Notes: generated by a model not told the origin, from the letters alone. A stretch of 11,802 nt of DNA from an uncultured Corynebacterium sp. (GCF_943914615.1 NZ_CALUCS010000034.1:1-11802); one strand, 5' to 3'; shown: positions 1 through 6,568, counted from the stretch's first letter. Numbers and translations are program-made.

Positions 1-37
1 GCTAAATCAGGCTGTGCAGGGCGGCCACCGGGTCGAA

Positions 38-159
38 ATGTCGCTAGAACGGGAATACGTCGGCGCCCGCAGAGCTCCACAGAAATCCACAACGCTGTGA
101 CCTGCGCTTATGTAAATTTGCAAACTGTTCCCATTAACGCATTCCCGATCTAACGACAT
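38..159 (-). repeat. Left copy of a 122-bp palindromic-ended repeat core
   Basis: Read on the minus strand, this segment aligns without gaps to 6291-6412, with 101 of 122 bases identical by hand count. Its two ends are imperfect inverted repeats of about 22 nt: ATGTCGCTAGAACGGGAAT near 38 faces ATTCCCGATCTAACGACAT ending at 159. Weaker similarity to the 62-bp units of the right array continues leftwards to base 1, so the element probably extends beyond the window. A short open frame crosses it on the minus strand (207 to 7), but the substitution pattern argues against coding. No transposase gene is present. Possible natures are a MITE-like or REP-like element, or a clustered protein-binding site. 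Confidence 0.85.
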
Positions 160-368
160 CTGCAGGTTGGTTGTCAGCGTTTGCAGGCGGTCTGTCGACG
201 CTTCCACCCAGGAAGCCGCGCGAGAATTCAGCTCCTATACACCACCGCGAGGAACTTGGCATCAAAAATTTTTCTACCTGTGGATAAGTCAGGTGCCGTC
301 CACAATTTATCCTCAGTGCACCGGATCCCAAGCACACTACTCGCGCAGAAGGTGTAAGAATACCTCCC
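160..368. other. Intergenic region with DnaA-box-like sequences upstream of the AbiEi/nuclease-like gene
   Basis: No gene is supported here. An AT-rich stretch around 261-315 holds TGTGGATAA at 279-287, the exact reverse complement of the classical DnaA box TTATCCACA. TTATCCTCA at 307-315 differs from that box by one base. A poorer match, AAATCCACA, lies in the repeat core near base 83. Just before the ATG at 369 is GTAAGAAT, a possible -10-like element seven or so bases from the start. No clear Shine-Dalgarno is visible, so a leaderless start is possible. The boxes could be chance matches. Confidence 0.35.
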
Positions 369-1499
369 ATGACGGGGGACAACACCAACGCAAGCATCAG
401 CAAACCCACCACCAGCAGAAACACCAAACCCACCAAGCCAACAGCCACCAAGCCAAACACCACAAAACCCAGCGCCTACACGCCAGCCAAGCATCACCAG
501 CCTGTGAAACACCTGGTCGATGTGCGCCGAATCGACCCCTCCCAAGCCCGGAAGTGGCAACGCTGGGTAGAGAAAGGCGAGGCCGTCCGCCTCGCTCGCG
601 GGATCTACATACCCGCAGGTCTCTGGCGCGAGATCGGCCAACAACCGAACGCGGCAGAAATCCAAGCGCAGGCATACATCGTCGCGGAATACCTGCGTTA
701 CTCCCACAGAATCCCAGCCGTCGTGGCGGGCAAATCGGCGGCCTTCCTCCACGGCCTTCCCCTCGAGAAGTTCGAGCCGCCGGAGACGGTGGAGTTGGCG
801 TCACCAAAAAGAAGCCTGATGGGAAGAAACGGCAGGTCAGAGCGCTACCTCGCGACGCCGGGGCAAGGCCAGCGCGCCGTGCTGATCCCCACAGAGTTCG
901 GCGAAATCTGGACCAGCGGACTGCTGGATACGTGCCATGACCTGGGGCTTCGGCACTCGCTGGACGATGCCGTCATCGCCACGGAGGCCGCGCTGCACAC
1001 AAAGAAAATCACGTGGCATGAGTGGCGCAAGTGGCTTGACTGGCAGGGTGGACAGCCCATCCGCCACGGCGCCCAACGCGCCCGCACGGCCGCGCGCCTC
1101 ATCACCCGATTCTCCGAAAGCCCGCGCGAATCGCAGCTGAAGATCCGCTTCTGGGAACACGGCCTGCCCGCACCATTTCAGCAGGTCAACATACTCAACG
1201 AGGGCCGCTGGACCATCGGGCGCGTGGACATGTTCTTCGACGTCGGCCTCGCTGTCGAATACGACGGCCGCGAGAAATACGGCTCCACCACACCGGCCAT
1301 CGAGCGCGCCCTGCTCAAGGAACGCCAACGCGAAAACGACATCCAAGCCCGCGGCATCACGCTGCTGCGCGTCACGGCGGAAACGTACCTTTCCGGCCGC
1401 GCAGTCGAGCAGGTCAGCGAGCATTTCCACACCCTCGCCGCGCGCCCGACCCGCCCGCCGTGCACCCTCTGGAGCGGCGGCGCGCTCGCCTGGTCGTAG
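369..1499 (+). CDS. AbiEi-type winged-helix / PD-(D/E)XK nuclease-like protein
   Basis: The product has 376 residues and three parts. Residues 1 to about 45 are a low-complexity Thr/Lys/Pro/Asn tail with repeated TKP units. Residues from about 50 to 90 (KWQRWVEKGEAVRLARGIYIP) resemble the winged-helix domain of AbiEi-type antitoxins. The C-terminal third resembles DUF559/Vsr-like proteins of the PD-(D/E)XK fold: RVD with Asp287, VEYDG with Glu297 and Asp299, KY at 303-304, then KERQREND (317-324) and GITLLRV. These are the expected metal-binding and helix positions. Many actinobacteria carry this architecture as a solitary protein of unknown role. No AbiEii-type toxin gene lies beside it. The ATG at 369 has no good Shine-Dalgarno, and the in-frame GTG at 504 would remove the odd tail. 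The family assignment is fairly secure, while the function (defence, regulation or repair) is not known. Confidence 0.75.
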   Translation: MTGDNTNASISKPTTSRNTKPTKPTATKPNTTKPSAYTPAKHHQPVKHLVDVRRIDPSQARKWQRWVEKGEAVRLARGIYIPAGLWREIGQQPNAAEIQAQAYIVAEYLRYSHRIPAVVAGKSAAFLHGLPLEKFEPPETVELASPKRSLMGRNGRSERYLATPGQGQRAVLIPTEFGEIWTSGLLDTCHDLGLRHSLDDAVIATEAALHTKKITWHEWRKWLDWQGGQPIRHGAQRARTAARLITRFSESPRESQLKIRFWEHGLPAPFQQVNILNEGRWTIGRVDMFFDVGLAVEYDGREKYGSTTPAIERALLKERQRENDIQARGITLLRVTAETYLSGRAVEQVSEHFHTLAARPTRPPCTLWSGGALAWS

Positions 1500-1871
1500 C
1501 CCTTTTTGCCCTTTCTTATTGACGCCCCCTCGCCCCCGTCGCCCCATTTTCAGTCCCGCGGACCGACTGCCCTGCCCCGGCGCGTGCGACACGTGCTCGG
1601 TGGCCAGCGGAAGCCGCCCTACCCGGCGCAAGACTAGTCTCGGCCGAAGCAGAAACTAGAGATAAAAAGAGAATTAAAGAACCCCGCCAGTTGGAGCACC
1701 CAAAGCGTTAGACTCGGTCACGGACACGCAAGCGTGACTGAAGGCACAGTTCAGGCGCAGTGCACGGTGCAGGCGCGCCACAGCGCACACTGCAAGTAAG
1801 CACAGCCACGCCCAGCAGTTAAAACCCCAGAACACACGTAGAAAAATTACGAACAACACACGCAGAACCAG
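1500..1871. other. 372-nt intergenic leader upstream of fadD, with small inverted repeats
   Basis: No gene is supported on either strand; a long minus-strand frame through here is antisense to fadD. An A-rich patch at about 1651-1681 could belong to a promoter, but I cannot fix -10 and -35 elements. GTCACG (1717-1722) is mirrored by CGTGAC (1733-1738), and within it CACGC-AA-GCGTG can form a small hairpin. A second pair, GCAGTG/CACTGC, lies near 1757-1795. These could be operator sites for the lipid gene, which is inference. No intrinsic terminator with a T-tract is obvious after the gene ending at 1499. Confidence 0.4.
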
Positions 1872-3713
1872 GTGAAACAGTTGACCAACCCAGCAGGCGA
1901 CAACGGCGCAGGCACCCCCGCCGGCAACGAGGAAGCCACTCCAGCAGGCACCCCCGCCGGCAACGGCGCAACCGCATCCGAGGCCTTCAACTCCAAGGCG
2001 TGGCTGCAGCACTACACCCCGTGGACGCAGCACACCATCGACCTCGACGACCCGGCGGAAAACCCCGCAGGCTTCACCATCCCGGAAGTCTTCTGGCACG
2101 CGGTGGACACGATCGGCGAGCGCAACGCCTTCACCTTCTTCGGCAAAGCCACCACCTACGAGCAGTACGGCCGCCAGGTCGCCATCGCCTCCGCAGCCCT
2201 GGAGAAGCTCGGCGTGCAGCGCGGAGACCACGTCGCCATCGCGCTGCCGAACTGCCCACAGGCCCTCATCGCCTTCTACGCAATCCAGAACATCGGCGCA
2301 GTTCCCACCCTGCACAACCCTCTGTACACTGCCGCCGAGCTCCGCCACCCCTTCAACGACCACGGCGCCAAGGTGGCCTTCTTCTGGGACAAGGTCAGCG
2401 ACGTCGCCGAGGATCTCCGGCTGAACAGCCCCCTCGAAACAGTCATCGCCGTCACCCTCCCTGACGAGATGCCCGCCCCGCTGCGCTACGCCCTGAAGCT
2501 GCCGATCCCGAAGATCAAGGCCATGAAGGACAAGCTCACCGGCCCGGCGCCAGCCGCCGTCTCCTGGAAGAGCTTCATGCGCTCGGGCGGAAATGGCGAA
2601 AAGTGGCTGCGTGGTGGCGTCAAGAATATAAAGATCGACCCGACCGACCCCGCGCTGATCCTCTACACCTCCGGCACTACCGGCAAGCCGAAGGGCGCCG
2701 TGCTGACTCACCGCAACCTCATCGCGAACCTGCGGCAGGGCCAGGCGTGGGTGAAGGGCCTGGGCAAGGGGCCGAAGCCGGAGGTCATGCTGGCCGCGCT
2801 GCCGATCTTCCACGCCTACGGCCTGACTATGAACATCACCCTCGCGCCGATGATCGGCGGCGAGATCCAACTGCTGCCCGCGCCTGAAATGCCGCTGGTC
2901 ATGCGTGTGATGAAGAAGAACATGCCTTCCTGGATGCCCGGCGTGCCCGCGCTGTACCAGAACATCATGAAGGAAGCGGAGAAGCGCGACATGCCGCTCT
3001 CCGGCATCCGCAATTCCTTCAGCGGCGCCAGCGCCCTGCCCGCAGAGACTGTCCGCGAGTGGGAAAGCTGCACCGGCGGCAACATCGTGGAAGGCTACGG
3101 CCTGACGGAAACCGCGCCGATCATCGCAGGTAACCCCATGGGCAAGGGCCGCGAGGGCTACATTGGCGTGCCTTTCCCCTCCACCGAAATCCGTATCGCC
3201 AACCCGGATAACCCCGCCGAGACCATGCCCGACGGCGAGGCCGGCGAGCTGGTCGTCCGCGGTCCGCAGGTGTTCAAGGGCTACCTGAACCGCCCGGACG
3301 CCACCGCGGAGGCCTTCCACGAGGACTGGTTCCGCACTGGCGACATGGCCGTCATGGAGTCCGACGGTTACCTGAAGATCGTCTCCCGCATCAAGGAAAT
3401 GATCATCACCGGTGGCTTCAACGTCTACCCCGCCGAGGTCGAGGAAGTCCTGTGCGAGCACCCCTCCATCGAGCAGGCTTCCGTCGTTGGCGTGCAGCGC
3501 AAGGATGGGTCCGAAACCGTCGCTGCGGCTGTGGTTCTGGCCAATGGTGCTGTTATTGACGCCGACGACTTCCGCGCCTTCGCCAAAGAACGACTTACTG
3601 CGTATAAGGTGCCGAAGGTATTCCATGCATTCCAAGAGCTGCCCGCCGACCAGCTGGGCAAGGTGCGCCGCCGTGAGGTGCAGGAGCTAGTCACAGAGAA
3701 AGAACAGGCCTAA
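1872..3713 (+). CDS. fadD: Long-chain fatty-acid-CoA ligase (FadD, AMP-binding family)
   Basis: The enzyme activates a fatty acid with ATP to an acyl-adenylate and then to acyl-CoA. The 613-residue product carries the whole ANL-superfamily motif set. The P-loop YTSGTTGKPKG is at 265-275, EGYGLTE at 407-413, TGD with Asp491, RIKEMIITGGFNVYPAEVE from Arg506, and the catalytic A10 lysine in GKVRRREV at Lys597. Residues 1 to about 40 are a Gly/Ala/Thr/Pro-rich tail containing a short duplication. The GTG at 1872 is the furthest upstream start. It has no clear Shine-Dalgarno, and TTG at 1881, preceded by AGGTGA, is an alternative. The stop lies three bases before glfT1, so the two genes are probably co-transcribed and translationally coupled. 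Chain-length preference cannot be read from the sequence. Family assignment is firm, but paralogue identity is not. Confidence 0.93.
   Translation: MKQLTNPAGDNGAGTPAGNEEATPAGTPAGNGATASEAFNSKAWLQHYTPWTQHTIDLDDPAENPAGFTIPEVFWHAVDTIGERNAFTFFGKATTYEQYGRQVAIASAALEKLGVQRGDHVAIALPNCPQALIAFYAIQNIGAVPTLHNPLYTAAELRHPFNDHGAKVAFFWDKVSDVAEDLRLNSPLETVIAVTLPDEMPAPLRYALKLPIPKIKAMKDKLTGPAPAAVSWKSFMRSGGNGEKWLRGGVKNIKIDPTDPALILYTSGTTGKPKGAVLTHRNLIANLRQGQAWVKGLGKGPKPEVMLAALPIFHAYGLTMNITLAPMIGGEIQLLPAPEMPLVMRVMKKNMPSWMPGVPALYQNIMKEAEKRDMPLSGIRNSFSGASALPAETVREWESCTGGNIVEGYGLTETAPIIAGNPMGKGREGYIGVPFPSTEIRIANPDNPAETMPDGEAGELVVRGPQVFKGYLNRPDATAEAFHEDWFRTGDMAVMESDGYLKIVSRIKEMIITGGFNVYPAEVEEVLCEHPSIEQASVVGVQRKDGSETVAAAVVLANGAVIDADDFRAFAKERLTAYKVPKVFHAFQELPADQLGKVRRREVQELVTEKEQA
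1908..1964 (+). repeat. In-frame duplication in the FadD N-terminal tail
   Basis: Two identical 21-bp stretches (1908-1928 and 1944-1964) lie 36 bp, or 12 codons, apart and encode AGTPAGN twice. The duplication sits in a disordered extension before the AMP-binding domain, so copy-number change would leave the enzyme core intact. Confidence 0.85.
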
Positions 3714-3716
3714 AAC

Positions 3717-4625
3717 ATGCCACTGAGCAGGAAAGACACCGTCGCCGCAGTGATCGTCACGCATAACCGCGTGGAGTTGCTGGAGGCCTCGCTGCGCCAG
3801 GTTGCAAACCAAGAAGGCGCGGAGGTTGCGCACGTGGTGGTTGTGGATAACGGCAACGACCCGGCAGTGCGCGAGCTGGTGGAATCGGTGTGCGGGTCGC
3901 GGGGCCACTACGTGGGGTCCGCGACGAACCTGGGCGGAGCCGGGGGCTTCGCGCTGGGATTCCTGACCGCGCTGTCCCTGGGAGCCGACGCGATCTGGTG
4001 CGCCGACGACGACGGACGCCCCGCCGACGAGCACGTACTGGCCACGCTGCAGCAAGTTGCGGAGCGCGAGGGGCTGGAGGAAATCAGCCCGGTCGTGTGC
4101 AACATCGAGGATCCGGAGCGGCTGGCCTTCCCACTGCGCCAGGGGCTGGTGTGGCGGCGGACGCTATCCGAGCTGGAGGGCTCTTTCCTGCCGGGGATCG
4201 CCAGCCTGTTCAACGGCGCGCTGATCAGTGCGCGGGCGATGGAGATAATTGGTGTGCCCGATTATCGGCTATTCATCCGTGGCGACGAGGTGGAGTACCA
4301 CCGCCGCCTGGTCCGCAGTGGTCTGCCCTTTGGAACGTGTCTGACCTGCGCTTACCTGCACCCCGACGGCTCGGATGAGTTCAAGCCGATCCTCGGCGGG
4401 AAGATGCACACGCAGTACCCGGACAACGAATTCAAACGCTTCTTCACGTACCGCAACCGCGGGTACATCATGAACCAGCCGGGCATGCGCAAGCTGCTGC
4501 CGCAGGAATACGCCCGCTTCGGATGGTTCTTCCTGGTGCAGAAGAAAGACCCGAAGGGGTTCGCCGAGTGGCTGCGGCTGCACGCGCTCGGCCGGCGCGA
4601 GCAGTTCCGCCGGCCGGGCCGCTAG
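3717..4625 (+). CDS. glfT1: Galactofuranosyltransferase GlfT1 (GT2 family)
   Basis: GlfT1 transfers the first galactofuranose residues from UDP-Galf onto the decaprenyl-linked GlcNAc-rhamnose unit, starting the galactan of arabinogalactan on the cytoplasmic side of the membrane. The 302 residues match the family length (about 304 in M. tuberculosis Rv3782), and long stretches are recognisably the same. These include NLGGAGGFALG, the metal-binding DDD at 97-99 within WCADDDG, SPVVCNIEDPERLAFPLRQGLVWRR, LFIRGDEVE with Asp190-Glu191, LHPDGSDEFKPIL with His215 and Asp217, and the C-terminal FGWFFL..KDPKG. The ATG lies three bases after the fadD stop, and no strong Shine-Dalgarno is visible, which fits translational coupling. 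In M. tuberculosis glfT1 sits between the rfbE and rfbD ABC-transporter genes. Here neither neighbour is a transporter gene. Confidence 0.93.
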   Translation: MPLSRKDTVAAVIVTHNRVELLEASLRQVANQEGAEVAHVVVVDNGNDPAVRELVESVCGSRGHYVGSATNLGGAGGFALGFLTALSLGADAIWCADDDGRPADEHVLATLQQVAEREGLEEISPVVCNIEDPERLAFPLRQGLVWRRTLSELEGSFLPGIASLFNGALISARAMEIIGVPDYRLFIRGDEVEYHRRLVRSGLPFGTCLTCAYLHPDGSDEFKPILGGKMHTQYPDNEFKRFFTYRNRGYIMNQPGMRKLLPQEYARFGWFFLVQKKDPKGFAEWLRLHALGRREQFRRPGR

Positions 4626-4630
4626 CGCCG

Positions 4631-4676
4631 CGCGCCCCGGAGCACGGGCGGGCGCGAGTTCTAAGCAACTTTTTAA
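4631..4676 (+). terminator. Possible weak intrinsic terminator after glfT1
   Basis: CGCGCCC at 4631-4637 can pair with GGGCGCG at 4650-4656 around a 12-nt loop. A run of five T (about 4670-4674) follows, but some 13 bases after the stem. The stem is strong and the T-tract is displaced, so termination may be partial. It starts five bases after the glfT1 stop and separates fadD-glfT1 from the GtrA pair. Confidence 0.4.
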
Positions 4677-4721
4677 GCGCACACACCGGCCAGGATTTTC
4701 CCTTTTACCCGGTCACAGGCG

Positions 4722-4781
4722 TAGTCTTAAGTGACTATCGCGGTGCCCCGAGCAGCACTTGAGCAGCACTCGAGCAGCCTC
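4722..4781 (+). promoter_or_regulatory. Inverted repeat and 11-bp tandem repeats upstream of the GtrA pair
   Basis: TAGTC (4722-4726) is mirrored by GACTA (4733-4737). A threefold repeat with an 11-bp period follows: CGAGCAGCACT (4749-4759), TGAGCAGCACT (4760-4770) and a degenerate CGAGCAGCCTC (4771-4781). Eleven base pairs is close to one helical turn, so the repeats would lie on the same DNA face. The stretch ends 33 nt before the likely GtrA start. An operator or promoter role is inference; I cannot assign convincing -35/-10 hexamers. Confidence 0.35.
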
Positions 4782-4814
4782 CCGGCGGCGCCGCCTAACA
4801 CCACCTAACCGAGG

Positions 4815-5537
4815 ATGAAGTTAGCCGAAGTGACCGTGTCCGAAACCCAGACCACCCCGAGCGCTGAGCCCACCAAGCCCGCTGACGACGCCGGCGTCAA
4901 TAAGAAAAACGCCGAAGACGCAGCTGCCTCCCGTGCGCACCGCCGCCGCAACGTCGCGCGGCAGTTCATCCAATTCGGGCTCGTCGGCGCGTCGGGGTTT
5001 GTGGTCAACCAGGCGATCTTCGTGGTGTCGAAGAAGCTCGCGGAAGCCGGCTGGGATATTCACGTGCAGGATGCCTTCCTGAACCTCCTCGGCACCCAAT
5101 ACCATTTCCGCTGGTACCACGTGTTTTCCGTGGTGGCGTTCCTGCTGGCGAACATCTGGAACTTCTGCCTGAACCGCTACTGGACCTTCCGCCACGAGCC
5201 GAAGCGCGCCTGGTGGAAGCAGCTGCCGCAGTTCATGGCCGTGGGCGTGTTCGGACTGCTGATCACGCTGGTGGTCTCGACAGCACTGGTGAACCCCGAG
5301 TCGCCCATCGCCCTGCCGCACGACATTTTCGATAACTCCACAGGGCTGCGCACGCGCGCGTACTGGGGCAACTTCATTGGTGTGATCCTGGCGGTGCCGG
5401 CGAACTTCCTGTTCAACAAGCTGTGGACGTTCCGCTCGAAGCCGCGCGAGTCCAGCCGGGTGGTGCGCGTGGTTGAGCCGCGGACTGGCGGTGCAGGTTC
5501 TGGTGCCGGCGCCGGCACGGGTGATGCGGATGTCTAA
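4815..5537 (+). CDS. GtrA-family four-helix membrane protein (first of two)
   Basis: GtrA-family proteins are small membrane proteins linked to translocation or handling of polyprenyl-phosphate sugars. The 240-residue product has four hydrophobic segments, at about 51-74, 102-125, 140-159 and 183-206. It carries the family signature twice, as NFCLNRYWTF and NFLFNKLWTF. An Ala/Thr/Lys-rich charged tail of about 50 residues precedes the first helix, and an Arg/Gly/Ala-rich tail follows the last. It is less like mycobacterial Rv3789 than its neighbour is, so it may serve another lipid-linked sugar. The ATG at 4815 has GAGG directly abutting it, too close for a normal Shine-Dalgarno. In-frame GTGs at 4830 and 4836 are possible starts. 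The 3' end overlaps the next gene by eight bases, so the pair forms one transcription unit. Confidence 0.85.
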   Translation: MKLAEVTVSETQTTPSAEPTKPADDAGVNKKNAEDAAASRAHRRRNVARQFIQFGLVGASGFVVNQAIFVVSKKLAEAGWDIHVQDAFLNLLGTQYHFRWYHVFSVVAFLLANIWNFCLNRYWTFRHEPKRAWWKQLPQFMAVGVFGLLITLVVSTALVNPESPIALPHDIFDNSTGLRTRAYWGNFIGVILAVPANFLFNKLWTFRSKPRESSRVVRVVEPRTGGAGSGAGAGTGDADV

Positions 5538-6162
5538 GCCTTCTTTTGATGACGCCCCTTCGCCGCAGCCAGGCAACGATTCCGGCGGGGCCGAGCGCTC
5601 CAGTGGCGCCGGTACTGTTTCCAGTGCCGCGACCGGCGCCACTGTCAGCGGAGCTCGCGAAGCTTCCGGCGCTGGTGCTGCCGTGCACTCCAGCGGGGCC
5701 GGTACTGCCGGGGAGAGCGCGCGGGTTGGCGATACCTTTCAGTCGGAGCACACCACCCGGGCGCAGCGCATCATCCAGTCGCAGCTGGTGAAGTTTGTGC
5801 TGGTCGGAGGCTTCAGCGCCGTCGTGGACTTTGGCTCCACGGCGCTGTTCACCTTTGCGTTTGGCTTGAGCGATGGCGTGGCCAAGGCGCTGGGATTCGT
5901 GCTGGGAACCTTGACGGCATACTTCATCAACCGTCGGTGGACTTTCCAGGCGGAGCCGAGTGGGCGACGATTTGCCATCACCATGGTGACCTACGGGCTG
6001 ACCTTTGCTGTGCAGTGGGGGCTGTACAAGGTGTCTATCCCGTGGCTGGAGGGCTTCGACCTGAATGCGTTCTGGGTGCGTGCGATCAGTTTTGTGATTG
6101 CGCAGGGCACGGCGACGGTGCTGAACTTCCTGATCCAGAAGTTCCTCATCTTCAAACGCTAG
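5530..6162 (+). CDS. gtrA: GtrA-family protein, Rv3789-like (arabinan donor handling)
   Basis: The membrane core closely resembles M. tuberculosis Rv3789, which was proposed first as a flippase for decaprenyl-phospho-arabinose and later as a membrane organiser needed for arabinosylation. The shared stretches are GTLTAYFINRRWTFQAEPS, YGLTFAVQWGL and FVIAQGTATVLNFLIQK. With the ATG at 5530 the protein has 210 residues. Four helices lie at about 87-113, 118-136, 149-172 and 181-208. Unlike the shorter Rv3789 (about 120 residues), it carries a disordered Ser/Gly/Ala/Thr N-terminal tail of about 80 residues in which SSGAGT occurs twice. The chosen start overlaps the preceding stop in the arrangement ATGTCTAA, typical of coupled translation; ATG at 5524 is an alternative. 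The preceding GtrA gene is its obvious operon partner, and dprE1/dprE2 lie 3.2 kb downstream. Confidence 0.87.
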   Translation: MSKPSFDDAPSPQPGNDSGGAERSSGAGTVSSAATGATVSGAREASGAGAAVHSSGAGTAGESARVGDTFQSEHTTRAQRIIQSQLVKFVLVGGFSAVVDFGSTALFTFAFGLSDGVAKALGFVLGTLTAYFINRRWTFQAEPSGRRFAITMVTYGLTFAVQWGLYKVSIPWLEGFDLNAFWVRAISFVIAQGTATVLNFLIQKFLIFKR

Positions 6163-6194
6163 CTGGGCTGCATCTTTAAGCGCTAGCCGGGCTG
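6147..6194 (+). repeat. 24-bp tandem duplication across the second GtrA stop codon
   Basis: 6147-6170 and 6171-6194 are imperfect tandem copies, both beginning CATCTT and ending GGGCTG, with three mismatches in 24. The first copy contains the final codons and stop of the GtrA gene. The second repeats that region outside the gene, including a second CGCTAG. It looks like a local slippage duplication. Confidence 0.8.
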
Positions 6195-6198
6195 GCTG

Positions 6199-6216
6199 GA
6201 GGCTTCCGGAAGCCTC
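6199..6216. other. Perfect 18-bp palindrome
   Basis: GAGGCTTCCGGAAGCCTC reads the same on both strands and starts 37 bases after the GtrA stop. No T-tract follows, so it is a poor intrinsic terminator. It could be a dyad binding site or a transcript-end hairpin. It directly precedes the 62-bp repeat array. Confidence 0.6.
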
Positions 6217-6228
6217 ACCTGTACTCAA

Positions 6229-6540
6229 ATGTCGTTAGAACGGGAATGCGTGGCCGGCTAAGCGGTTCCGGGGGACTGCCTTGGGTCGAAATGTCGTTAA
6301 AACGGGAATGGGTTAATGGGAGCGGTTTGCAAATTCGCAAAGTCGCAGGTCAGGACGTTGTGGAACTTTGCGGGGGTCCGCGGGCGCCGACGTATTCCCG
6401 ATCTAGCGACATTCCAACCCGTCAGGCACCCTGGTGGACCTGCCCTGACCGACGTATTCCCGATCTAGCGACATTCCAACCCGTTAGGCACCCTGATGGG
6501 CCTGCCCTGGCCGACGTATTCCCGATCTAGCGACATTCTG
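6229..6540 (+). repeat. Inward-facing repeat array: 62-bp units around a 122-bp core
   Basis: Two forward units begin with ATGTCGTTA at 6229 and 6291, exactly 62 bp apart. Three reverse-oriented units begin with CGTATTCCCGATCTAGCGAC at 6391, 6453 and 6515, also 62 bp apart. The innermost pair bounds a 122-bp core (6291-6412) that matches 38-159 in reverse orientation. The interval between the reverse units is itself nearly identical (GGCACCCTG and CCTGCCCTG recur), so the entire 62 bp was duplicated. In the core, TTTGC (6326-6330) and GCAAA (6337-6341) form a central dyad. The array fills most of the gap between the second GtrA gene and the minus-strand pair. A 94-codon open frame (6246-6530) runs through it and is judged not to be a gene. 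No transposase is nearby, so this is either a non-autonomous element or a site array. Confidence 0.85.
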
Positions 6541-6568
6541 ACCAGCCGGACACCAGGCAAAGCCCGGC

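Noticed and set aside
7..207. Small minus-strand gene of 66 codons
   Set aside because: It lies over the repeat core; substitutions against the other copy are spread evenly over codon positions, and no ribosome-binding site supports it.
1674..3635. 653-codon minus-strand open frame
   Set aside because: It is antisense to fadD, whose motifs are complete; long mirror frames are common in GC-rich DNA, and the translation has no recognisable domain.
6199..6216. Intrinsic terminator of the GtrA operon
   Set aside because: The palindrome is perfect, but it has no loop and no following T-tract, so I list it only as a palindrome.
6246..6530. Small plus-strand gene of 94 codons
   Set aside because: It runs across the repeat array with a 62-bp period, which breaks the frame of any repeated peptide, and its divergence pattern is non-coding.
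6391..6540. CRISPR array (a regular repeat with about 35-bp intervals)
   Set aside because: The intervals between repeats are nearly identical to each other, forward copies lie on the other arm, and no cas gene is present.
38..6540. Composite transposon with the repeat copies as its ends
   Set aside because: No transposase or target-site duplication is visible, the copies are only about 83% identical, and the enclosed genes include core cell-wall functions.
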